In this document: positions 57,893 to 64,000 of the stretch, piece by piece
How the letters are laid out: each line of letters starts with the position of its first letter
How positions within the stretch are numbered: the stretch's first letter is position 1
Source: Jannaschia aquimarina
GTDB lineage: Bacteria > Pseudomonadota > Alphaproteobacteria > Rhodobacterales > Rhodobacteraceae
Assembly: GCF_000877395.1 (NCBI RefSeq)
Contig: NZ_JYFE01000017.1
Span: forward strand, 1 to 64,000
Direction: 5' to 3'
DNA: 64,000 nucleotides
Program-made: the position numbers and the translations under genes
Notes under the pieces: generated by a model
Told to the model about the DNA's origin: nothing
What the model saw: only the letters and a program-made list of their open reading frames with translations
The model's database searches: none

Positions 57893-58852
57893 ATGCGTCA
57901 CTATCTCGTTCACACCAAGGGAGAACCGCCCGAACTGAGGGACGCGCCCGAACCTGAACCGGGCCCGGGAGAAGTCCGCCTCCGGATCGAGGCTTGCGGT
58001 CTGAACTTCGCCGATCTCCTGATGGTCGACGGGACATATCAGGACACGCCCGATCTGCCGTTCGTTCCCGGCATGGAAGTCTGTGGGACAGTCGAGGCGT
58101 TGGGCGAAGGCGTTGAGGCGCCTGCGATCGGCAGCCGCGTCGCCTGCTTTGCGGGGCAGGGCGGTCTTGCGGAGGCGGGGCTCTTTCCGGCCCGCGCCTG
58201 CGTGGCGGTTCCCGCAGCGATGCCCTCGGAAATCGCTGCCGGGTTCATCGTGGCCTACTCGACCAGCCATGTGGCCCTGACCTGGAAGGCGCGATTGCAG
58301 GCAGGTGAGCGATTGGTCGTCCTCGGAGCTGCCGGGGGCGTGGGTCTTACGGCTGTCGAACTTGGCGCACGTATGGGGGCGGACGTCGTGGCCGTCGCGC
58401 GGGGGCCCGACAAGCTGGAGGTCGCGCGGGCGGCCGGGGCCCACCACCTGGTCGACGCGGAAGCGCCGGATCTGCGGAACCGTCTGCGGGACCTGGGCGG
58501 CGCTGACGTTGTCTATGACGCGGTCGGCGGCAAGCTGCATGATGCTGCCTTTCGCGCGATGCGGCCCGGTGGACGCCTGTTGGTGATCGGCTTCGCGAGC
58601 GGCGAAGTGCCGCAACCCAAACTGAACCACCTGTTGGTGAAGAATGTAGACCTTCTCGGGCTCTACTGGGGCGGTCTGCTGAAATCGCATCCGCACGTCG
58701 TGACCGACAGTATCGCGTCGCTCTTCTCCATGTACGAACGGGGGGACATCGCGCCCCATGTCTCTCACGTTCTGCCGCTCGAAAAAGCGGACGAGGCGCT
58801 GGAACTGCTGCGCAGGCGCAAGTCCACTGGCAAGGTCGTCGTCCGCCCGTGA
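57893..58852 (+). CDS. NADPH:quinone oxidoreductase-like, zinc-free medium-chain dehydrogenase
   Basis: The 319-residue protein has the MDR fold: ACGLNFADLLMVDGTYQ, VPGMEVCGTVEALGEGV, and the Rossmann motif VLGAAGGVGLTAVELG near residue 145. The zinc ligands of alcohol dehydrogenases are missing, as in quinone oxidoreductases. It should reduce quinones or enones with NADPH. Convergent with the LysR gene. Confidence 0.9.
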   Translation: MRHYLVHTKGEPPELRDAPEPEPGPGEVRLRIEACGLNFADLLMVDGTYQDTPDLPFVPGMEVCGTVEALGEGVEAPAIGSRVACFAGQGGLAEAGLFPARACVAVPAAMPSEIAAGFIVAYSTSHVALTWKARLQAGERLVVLGAAGGVGLTAVELGARMGADVVAVARGPDKLEVARAAGAHHLVDAEAPDLRNRLRDLGGADVVYDAVGGKLHDAAFRAMRPGGRLLVIGFASGEVPQPKLNHLLVKNVDLLGLYWGGLLKSHPHVVTDSIASLFSMYERGDIAPHVSHVLPLEKADEALELLRRRKSTGKVVVRP

Positions 58853-58928
58853 TCGAGGAGGAGCGCGGCTGATCGGCCGTCACCCGTTCGATCGCCCCTT
58901 TCTCGGCCCGATGACCGGCATGTGAGGA

Positions 58929-59816
58929 TCAGCCCGCGACGGTGAGCCGGGGCCTTGAACGAAGAGCGCCGTATTCCTGCGTCAGAAGGTCAGCCAGCCG
59001 GTCGCGCACGGGATCGGGCTCCGCATCCCGGCGGTAGAGGGTGATCGCCATCTCGCCGAGATCCGGGAGTGCCCCTGCATGCGGTATCGCTTCCATGTCG
59101 CGACCGTCGAAGAAGCCGTCGAGGACAGTCTGTACCGCGAGGTCGGCGCTCACGCCCGCATCGATGGAACGGCTGCTATCCGCCTCGACCCCCATCACCC
59201 ACGGAATCCCCGCCGTGTCGAGCGCGGCCTGCGCCGCAGCCCGGAAGAGGCAGGTAGAGGGGAAAGCCAATGGCAGGGGGCGGCGGGTCCATGCCGTCCC
59301 GCCGGCGGCGCCGACCCAGATCAGGGGAAGGCAGGCAATGACCCGTCCGCTTGCGTCCGCGGCGGCCTCGGTGCCGAGAATCAGGTCCTGTTCGCCGCCG
59401 GCAAGCTCCTGCTTGAGCCTGTTCGTGCTGCTCGCCGTAAGAGCGACGCGGACATGGGGATATTCGGCGGCGAACGTTCGAAGGACGCGGGGGATGACAC
59501 CCGAGACGATGTCGTGGGGCACGCCCAGCCGCAATTGACGCGCCGGCGCCTCTGACCGCATGCGCTCGAGCAATTCGTCGTTAAGCGCGCAGAGGCGCCT
59601 GGCGTAGCTCAGCGTCTGTTCGCCTTCCGGGGTGAGCATCACGCCGCGCGCAGTCCGGACGAAGAGCTGAACGCCGAGTGCCTCTTCCAGTCGTTTGACC
59701 TGCATCGAGACCGCCGATTGCGTCAGATTGAGGAGGCCTGCAGCGCGCGTGACCCCGCCCGTCGAGGCGACCGTTGCGAAGGCGCGGAGCGTATTGAGGT
59801 CGAGGTTCCGGGGCAT
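58929..59816 (-). CDS. LysR-family transcriptional regulator
   Basis: The 295-residue protein has the LysR HTH (LNTLRAFATVASTGGVTRAA; LTQSAVSMQVKRLEEALG) and a substrate-binding domain (RQLRLGVPHDIVSGVIP). A 7-bp dyad lies 47 bases upstream in the gap to the Bax-inhibitor-1 gene, where an autoregulatory site would be expected. Target unknown. Confidence 0.92.
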   Translation of the reverse strand: MPRNLDLNTLRAFATVASTGGVTRAAGLLNLTQSAVSMQVKRLEEALGVQLFVRTARGVMLTPEGEQTLSYARRLCALNDELLERMRSEAPARQLRLGVPHDIVSGVIPRVLRTFAAEYPHVRVALTASSTNRLKQELAGGEQDLILGTEAAADASGRVIACLPLIWVGAAGGTAWTRRPLPLAFPSTCLFRAAAQAALDTAGIPWVMGVEADSSRSIDAGVSADLAVQTVLDGFFDGRDMEAIPHAGALPDLGEMAITLYRRDAEPDPVRDRLADLLTQEYGALRSRPRLTVAG

Positions 59817-59862
59817 CGCCTGAACTCCTTTCGGACGGGAGCCTTCTACCGCGCCCCGGTGT

Positions 59863-59879
59863 CATTCCGAAACGGAATG
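59863..59879. promoter_or_regulatory. Dyad CATTCCG-AAA-CGGAATG upstream of the LysR gene
   Basis: A perfect 7-bp inverted repeat with a three-base centre lies 47 bases before the LysR start, in the 288-base gap to the rightward Bax-inhibitor-1 gene. LysR sites often have the T-N11-A pattern within such dyads, and T-N11-A can be placed here. Candidate autoregulatory operator. Confidence 0.35.
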
Positions 59880-60104
59880 GCATGATGGCTGCCATCAGAG
59901 ATGCTGATATGTCGGGCGGGTGGATGGCCGAATTGCGGCAGTGCTGCGTCTCTTCGGGAGCTTCGTGGCCGCTTATAGAAAATATCAATCGAAATGCCGT
60001 GCCTGCGCAGGCCGAGCGACTTGAAATGCACGGTATCTCTGCCGATATTCCCATCCGAAGGGGCAGGCATGCCCTAGAGAAGTTTTATCCCTGGAGGAGT
60101 TCCG

Positions 60105-60887
60105 ATGGCTCAATTCGACGCCCTTCGCGCCACCGGCGTGACCGGCGAACGCGCGGCCCAGATCGACGAGGGTCTGCGCGCTCACATGAACAAGGTCTAC
60201 GGCACGATGTCCGTGGGCATGTTGATCACGTTTGCCGCCGCCTGGGCCATTTCGGGCCTGTCCGTGACCAGCGACCCGTCGCAGGCCGTCGTGCAGCTCG
60301 GGAACGGGACGCTTCTGACGAGCCTTGGCGCTGCGATCTATACGTCGCCCCTGCGCTGGGCCCTGATGTTCGCGCCGCTGCTGTTCGTGTTCGGCTTCGC
60401 AGCCAGCATCAATCGCTTGTCGGCAGCCACGGCTCAGGTCGTCTTCTACGCCTTCGCCGCAGTCATGGGCGTGTCGATCAGCTCGATCTTCATCGTCTTC
60501 ACCGGCATGTCGATCGCCAGCACCTTCCTCGTGACGGCCATCGCTTTCGCGAGCCTGTCGCTGTGGGGCTACGTGACCAAGAAGGATCTGTCCGGCTGGG
60601 GCACCTTCCTGTTCATGGGCGTGATCGGCCTGATCGTCGCGTCGCTGGTGAACATCTTCTTCTTCGGCGGGGCCTTCGCTCAGCCGATCGCGTTCATCGG
60701 TGTGCTGCTCTTCGCGGGCCTGACGGCTTACGACACGCAGAACATCAAGAACACCTACCTGGAGCATGCGGTGCATGGTGATCAGGAGTGGCTCGGCAAG
60801 GCGGCCATCATGGGCGCGCTGAACCTCTACCTCGACTTCATCAACATGTTCATGTTTCTGCTGCAGCTTCTCGGCAACCGCGAGTGA
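60105..60887 (+). CDS. Bax inhibitor-1/YccA family membrane protein
   Basis: The 260-residue protein has seven hydrophobic spans and the family motifs MNKVYGTMSVGMLITF and the C-terminal TAYDTQNIKNTYLEH with the acidic pair. Bacterial members are calcium-leak channels or FtsH-linked proteins. CTGGAGGAG precedes the ATG at 60105. A strong terminator follows the stop. Confidence 0.93.
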   Translation: MAQFDALRATGVTGERAAQIDEGLRAHMNKVYGTMSVGMLITFAAAWAISGLSVTSDPSQAVVQLGNGTLLTSLGAAIYTSPLRWALMFAPLLFVFGFAASINRLSAATAQVVFYAFAAVMGVSISSIFIVFTGMSIASTFLVTAIAFASLSLWGYVTKKDLSGWGTFLFMGVIGLIVASLVNIFFFGGAFAQPIAFIGVLLFAGLTAYDTQNIKNTYLEHAVHGDQEWLGKAAIMGALNLYLDFINMFMFLLQLLGNRE

Positions 60888-60909
60888 TCGCAGCATCATG
60901 GACCAGATC

Positions 60910-60938
60910 GGGCCGCCCCTCGGGGCGGCCCGTTTCGT
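60910..60938 (+). terminator. Terminator after the Bax-inhibitor-1 gene
   Basis: GGGCCGCCC and GGGCGGCCC form a perfect 9-bp stem around CTCG (extendable by one pair), followed by GTTTCGTT. It lies 23 bases after the stop and 36 before the convergent esterase gene end. Confidence 0.75.
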
Positions 60939-60972
60939 TAGGGGCTGTCGGCCTTTCGGACGGGAATGACGT

Positions 60973-61563
60973 TCAGGACAGGACCGCGCGGGCTGCCTCC
61001 AACCCGTCCGGCATCGGATGGTGCCCGGGGCCCGGATGCTCAATGAACCGGGCATCGGCCCCAAGCCGTCGGAGCACGTCGGCGCTGTCGCGCGCGCGTT
61101 TGATCGGAATGTGCGGATCGGCCGCATGGCATGTGATCACCGCACGGGTTCCCGTCAGATCGGTGCGATAGTCGAACGCCTTTCCCGCCGCGCCGTAGAG
61201 CGCCGGATCTGCACCTCCCTGGTCCTCTGTCCCGACCAGGCCACCCGACAGGGCGACCACGCCGCCGATCCCGCGTCGTGCCGCATATTCCAGGGCGAGG
61301 CATGCCCCTTGGCTGAACCCGACCAGCGCGACCTCACCCCGCGGGAGGGCGAGATCTCTCAGACTGGTCTCGACCGCGTGAAGCCCGCGCTCGACCCACG
61401 GCTCCATCTGCGCGCTGGGCGCGAGAAAGGACGTCGGCCACCATGAGTTGTCCGCGGCCTCGGGCGCTGCGACCTTGAGGCCGGATGCGCCGAGCGCTGG
61501 AATAAGTCCCGTGATGTCGGCCGCGGACCCGCCGCGGCCGTGAAGCAGGATCAGCCCCTTCAT
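60973..61563 (-). CDS. Alpha/beta-hydrolase, phospholipase/carboxylesterase type
   Basis: The 196-residue protein has LILLHGRGGSAADI (oxyanion region), the nucleophile elbow GFSQGACLALEYA, and a catalytic Asp/His pair near HAADPHIPIKRA and PGPGHHPMPDGL. It is a small serine esterase of the YpfH/carboxylesterase group. It overlaps the dioxygenase gene upstream by four bases. Such hydrolase-dioxygenase pairs recall the mhq quinone-response genes of Bacillus. Confidence 0.9.
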   Translation of the reverse strand: MKGLILLHGRGGSAADITGLIPALGASGLKVAAPEAADNSWWPTSFLAPSAQMEPWVERGLHAVETSLRDLALPRGEVALVGFSQGACLALEYAARRGIGGVVALSGGLVGTEDQGGADPALYGAAGKAFDYRTDLTGTRAVITCHAADPHIPIKRARDSADVLRRLGADARFIEHPGPGHHPMPDGLEAARAVLS

Positions 61564-62474
61564 GCGTGGATCGGGGGCAGGATGGCTTCGATCCGGTCCC
61601 GGATCGGTTCGTACTGCTCCGGAAGCTTCAGCGTTTCACCGAGGCTCTCCAGGGGTTCATCGCGTGTGAAGCCGGGCGGATCCGTCGCAATCTCGAACAG
61701 CACACCGCCTGGTTCCCGGAAGTAGATCGCGTTGAAATACTGCCTGTCGATCACCGGGGTCACATTCATGCCGGCGGAGATCATTCGTTCCCGCCAGTCG
61801 AGTTGATCGGCATCGTCCGTCGCGCGGAAAGCCACATGGTGGATGCTGCCCGCACCCTGCCGTCCGGGGGCGGCGCCGTCCTTGCGGTACAGATCGACGA
61901 CGGTGCCGCGGGCATCGCCCGGCACTTTCAGGCGCAGCCGCTCTTCGCCGTTCGCTGCCTCGTGACCCGTTTCCGCGTATCCCATGTGGTCCGTCAAAAG
62001 ACGCTGCGTCGGTCCGAGGTCGTCCACCCACAGCGTCACGCCATGGAAGCCACCTTGTGCCGGGCCGTGATCGCCCGGGGTGGACACGAGCTCGACCGTG
62101 GCGCCGTCCGGGTCCATGACCGTCGCAACCTGCGCACCGAACCGCTCGACCGGGGCCGAGACGTCGGAGCCTCGGGCCCGCATCTCGGCCAGCCAGTCGT
62201 CGAAGACCCTGTCGCCGACCGCGTAGGAATAGGCCGTCGCCATTCCCGGACCGATGCGGCCCGGTGCGGCGCCGACGAACGGGAAGAAGGTCAGGATCGT
62301 GCCGGGTTCGGCATCGTGATTGCCGTAATATAGGTGATAGGTGCCCGGATCGTCGAAGTTGACGGTCTTCTTCACAAGCCGCTGGTCCATCAGCTTGGTG
62401 AAGAAATCGACATTTGCCTGCGGTGGACCGCTGATGGCGGTGACATGGTGCAGGCCGGTGATGCTTTTGGTCAT
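61560..62474 (-). CDS. Ring-cleaving dioxygenase, glyoxalase/extradiol fold (MhqO-like)
   Basis: The 304-residue protein has two vicinal-oxygen-chelate modules (GLHHVTAISGPPQANVDFF at the start; GSIHHVAFRATDDADQLDW in the second), with His and Glu metal ligands in the expected places (IYFREPGGVLFEIATDPPGF). It probably opens hydroquinone- or catechol-like rings. AGGAGG precedes the ATG at 62474. Coupled to the esterase, it fits quinone detoxification. Confidence 0.9.
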   Translation of the reverse strand: MTKSITGLHHVTAISGPPQANVDFFTKLMDQRLVKKTVNFDDPGTYHLYYGNHDAEPGTILTFFPFVGAAPGRIGPGMATAYSYAVGDRVFDDWLAEMRARGSDVSAPVERFGAQVATVMDPDGATVELVSTPGDHGPAQGGFHGVTLWVDDLGPTQRLLTDHMGYAETGHEAANGEERLRLKVPGDARGTVVDLYRKDGAAPGRQGAGSIHHVAFRATDDADQLDWRERMISAGMNVTPVIDRQYFNAIYFREPGGVLFEIATDPPGFTRDEPLESLGETLKLPEQYEPIRDRIEAILPPIHA

Positions 62475-62516
62475 GGCGACCTCCTGTTCGTTTGGAGTTG
62501 CCAGATAGATCGGGCG

Positions 62517-62547
62517 GCGCCGGGCGCGAGAAAACCGCGCCCGGCGC
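62517..62547 (-). terminator. 12-bp GC hairpin between GNAT and dioxygenase genes
   Basis: GCGCCGGGCGCG and CGCGCCCGGCGC are perfect complements around a seven-base loop. It lies 23 bases after the GNAT stop and 42 before the dioxygenase start (leftward reading). No T-run follows. It probably separates the two transcription units. Confidence 0.55.
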
Positions 62548-62570
62548 ACAGGATCGGTGCGCCTATGGCG

Positions 62571-63059
62571 TCAAAGCGGCTGAGACATCTCGACCGCCGG
62601 GAAGCGCGGACCTTCAGGGAAGGCGATGCGGAACTGCTTTTCTCCGATGAAGCCCATCGTCCGGTAGAAGGCTGTGGCCGTCAGCGTCGAAAAGCAATGG
62701 AGCCCGGCAACGCCAGCCGCGCGCGCCTGAACCATGGCGTTCTGCATGATTGCGCTGGCCACGCCGCGCCGCAGATGGTTCCGCGATGTGATGAAGTGGC
62801 GGACGTGACCCCATGAGCCTGTTTCCTGGCCCTGCGGTCCGCCGACGCTCCACCCGCCGGCGCCCAGCAGTTCGTCCCCGTCCCATGCGGTCCAATACCG
62901 GCCAGACCCGATCAGTTCGGGCTGGGGGCGGGTGATGATCGGCAAGGCCTCCGTCAGCGTCCGTTCATCATAGGCGCCCCGCAGGAGCGGCGGAAAGTTC
63001 TCCTTCAATAGCCGGGCGACCGCCGGCACGTCGTCTATCGTGGAAGGACGTATGTCCAT
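62571..63059 (-). CDS. GNAT-family acetyltransferase
   Basis: The 162-residue protein has the GNAT fold: MDIRPSTIDDVPAVARLLKE at the start, and an acetyl-CoA-binding segment RNHLRRGVASAIMQNAM followed by FSTLTATAFYRTMGF. Substrate unknown. GAGGAGAGACC precedes the ATG at 63059. Confidence 0.88.
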   Translation of the reverse strand: MDIRPSTIDDVPAVARLLKENFPPLLRGAYDERTLTEALPIITRPQPELIGSGRYWTAWDGDELLGAGGWSVGGPQGQETGSWGHVRHFITSRNHLRRGVASAIMQNAMVQARAAGVAGLHCFSTLTATAFYRTMGFIGEKQFRIAFPEGPRFPAVEMSQPL

Positions 63060-63361
63060 CTTGGTCTCTCCTCTGTTCAATGACCCCGCATCGCGATTGC
63101 GGAGCGGGGCCATGTCGTCGGAGAACCGGTAAGAATGGTAAACAGATGGTTAACGCGCCTGCCGGATCGGAGCGCGGCCGCTTGGAGATAGCGGAGGTTT
63201 GCCTCGCGCGGGTCGCCTGAAGGGACGTTGGAGCAGGACGATAAGGCCAAGGGGGAGTGGCTTGCCGATCACGGCCTCGTTCGGCGGCGGATCATTGGAA
63301 TTTTGAAACGAAAAGGGCCGCACCCTTCGGCGCGGCCCGACAAATCGAAAGGTCGGCGATC
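63060..63361. other. Gap between the GNAT gene and rpmG
   Basis: These 302 bases hold the rpmG terminator (63307-63338) and presumably the GNAT promoter, with an A+T-richer patch at 63128-63155. I see no further gene; the frame open from 63228 on the plus strand is antisense to rpmG. Confidence 0.4.
63307..63338 (-). terminator. Terminator of rpmG
   Basis: Read leftward, GGGCCGCGCC and GGTGCGGCCC form a 10-bp stem with one G-U pair around GAAG, followed by TTTTCGTTT. It begins 24 bases after the rpmG stop. Confidence 0.82.
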
Positions 63362-63529
63362 TTACTTGATCTTGCCTTCCTTGTACTCGACGTGCTTGCG
63401 CGCGACGGGGTCGTACTTACGGACGACCATCTTTTCGGTCATCGTGCGCGCGTTCTTCTTGGTCACGTAGAAATGGCCGGTTCCGGCGCTGGAGTTCAGG
63501 CGGATCTTGATGGTGGTGGGCTTCGCCAT
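63362..63529 (-). CDS. rpmG: 50S ribosomal protein L33, zinc-free form
   Basis: The 55-residue protein reads [20 protein letters not shown] and continues with [14 protein letters not shown] and [16 protein letters not shown], the L33 pattern. It has no cysteines, so it is the non-zinc-binding form. GGAGAGACGAG precedes the ATG. It is a large-subunit protein near the E site. Confidence 0.97.
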   Translation of the reverse strand: MAKPTTIKIRLNSSAGTGHFYVTKKNARTMTEKMVVRKYDPVARKHVEYKEGKIK

Positions 63530-63647
63530 CTCGTCTCTCCTCGTGGGCGTGGCGGATCGGGAACGCGTCCCGCACCCCGCCTACGGAAAAATCAGGAGGC
63601 TGCCATCTACCAGATCCGATCAGCCCGTCAAGCGCCTCGATCGGCGG

Positions 63648-64000
63648 TCAGGCAGGCACTCCGATCCGGATCAGGATAAGTCCGTCGCCGCAGGGTGAGA
63701 AGCTGGCTTCGGCCATGCCGTCGGAACCCAGTGGCGACAGGTCGAGGGACACCGTGACGGTCTCGCCGCGCCGGGCACGATGGATCGCCGACTGCGCGGA
63801 GAGCCTCTCGGGAAACGTCCAGAGCGAAACGACCGCCAAGCCGCGCAGATCGTCCGAAGGTGCGAAGCCGAGGGCAACTAGGGAGGCGCGGTTCATCAAC
63901 TCGATGCGCCCGTCCCGACCGACGAGCACGAGACTGGCATGGCTCCGCCCAACCGCCCTGAGGGCCTCTACCGGAGGAGCAATCCGAGCCTCGGAGGCCG
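63648..64000 (-). CDS. PAS-domain protein, C-terminal part only
   Basis: The last 117 or so residues of a protein that begins beyond the right edge. They show a PAS-like fold: SLVLVGRDGRIELMNRASL, the helix ALGFAPSDDLRG, and strands VTVSLDLSPLG and GLILIRIGVPA. It ends without a kinase or GGDEF domain after the PAS, so this PAS is the terminal domain. The ligand and the rest of the architecture are unknown. Confidence 0.65.
   Translation of the reverse strand, partial: ASEARIAPPVEALRAVGRSHASLVLVGRDGRIELMNRASLVALGFAPSDDLRGLAVVSLWTFPERLSAQSAIHRARRGETVTVSLDLSPLGSDGMAEASFSPCGDGLILIRIGVPA

Overview
The window is high-G+C DNA (about two-thirds G+C by eye) with almost no gaps between genes. Gene content and family types point to an alphaproteobacterium of the Rhodobacterales (Roseobacter/Rhodobacter relatives): a fused sulfate adenylyltransferase/APS kinase, DUF1150 next to Hsp20, DUF465 ahead of purE-purK, a complete urtABCDE locus, and a cysteine-free L33. 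The genus cannot be fixed from this sequence. I see no tRNA or rRNA gene, CRISPR array, intact IS element or prophage.

Layout. 1-783 (-): N-terminal part of a membrane sensor with a HAMP domain. 1191-7530 (+): urea ABC transporter urtABCDE with a small cysteine-containing secreted protein inserted between urtB and urtC. 7605-9651 (+): two uncharacterised genes and a stand-alone ispD. 9626-15025 (-): PfkB sugar kinase and a MalK/MalG/MalF/binding-protein importer. 15285-20918 (+), divergent from it: a DXR-like (DRL) oxidoreductase, acetoin-dehydrogenase-type E1 alpha, E1 beta and E2, and a SorC-type regulator. 21011-27653: a cNMP-thioredoxin reductase-like fusion, a crotonase, an SH3 protein, a lytic transglycosylase, DUF1353, a lone nuoA, an EI24 protein and a nitroreductase. 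27734-36245: cold-shock protein, a 1120-residue acidic single-span protein, truA, small lipoproteins, DUF302, psuG, trxB. 36350-41310: sat/APS kinase, a single-domain response regulator, DUF1150/Hsp20 (-), DUF465-purE-purK (+). 41375-47641 (-): DUF1501, DUF1800, a 20-residue cationic ORF, aspS with an unusual insert, a HAD-like protein without its nucleophile, a DUF2306-type membrane protein and a 34-residue membrane peptide. 47802-55063: carB, an unknown gene, a KAS III-like enzyme, a CII-like regulator, tdk behind a 14-bp hairpin, a HAD phosphatase. 55069-64000: 8-oxoguanine-deaminase-like enzyme, hisN, XRE and LysR regulators, quinone oxidoreductase, Bax-inhibitor-1 protein, esterase, glyoxalase-fold dioxygenase, GNAT, rpmG and the end of a PAS-domain protein.

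The most interesting region is 8941-20918. A polyol/sugar importer and PfkB kinase face a DRL-type enzyme (the DXP/MEP interconverting family known from Brucella) in one operon with an acetoin-dehydrogenase-like complex and a SorC regulator, and an ispD lies at the kinase end. Chemically this fits uptake of 2-C-methyl-D-erythritol (or 1-deoxy-D-xylulose), phosphorylation, oxidation of MEP to DXP, and thiamine-dependent cleavage of DXP (itself an acyloin) to acetyl-CoA and glyceraldehyde 3-phosphate. That would be the MEP entry reactions run backwards as a catabolic or salvage pathway. The enzyme families are read from sequence; the pathway is inference.

Other points of note are a roughly 58-residue, lower-G+C in-frame insert in aspS, a 14-bp perfect hairpin directly before the tdk start, a 52-bp near-perfect inverted repeat after sat, an orphan nuoA, a redox-cysteine-free TrxR-like fusion, and several very short ORFs with good ribosome binding sites.
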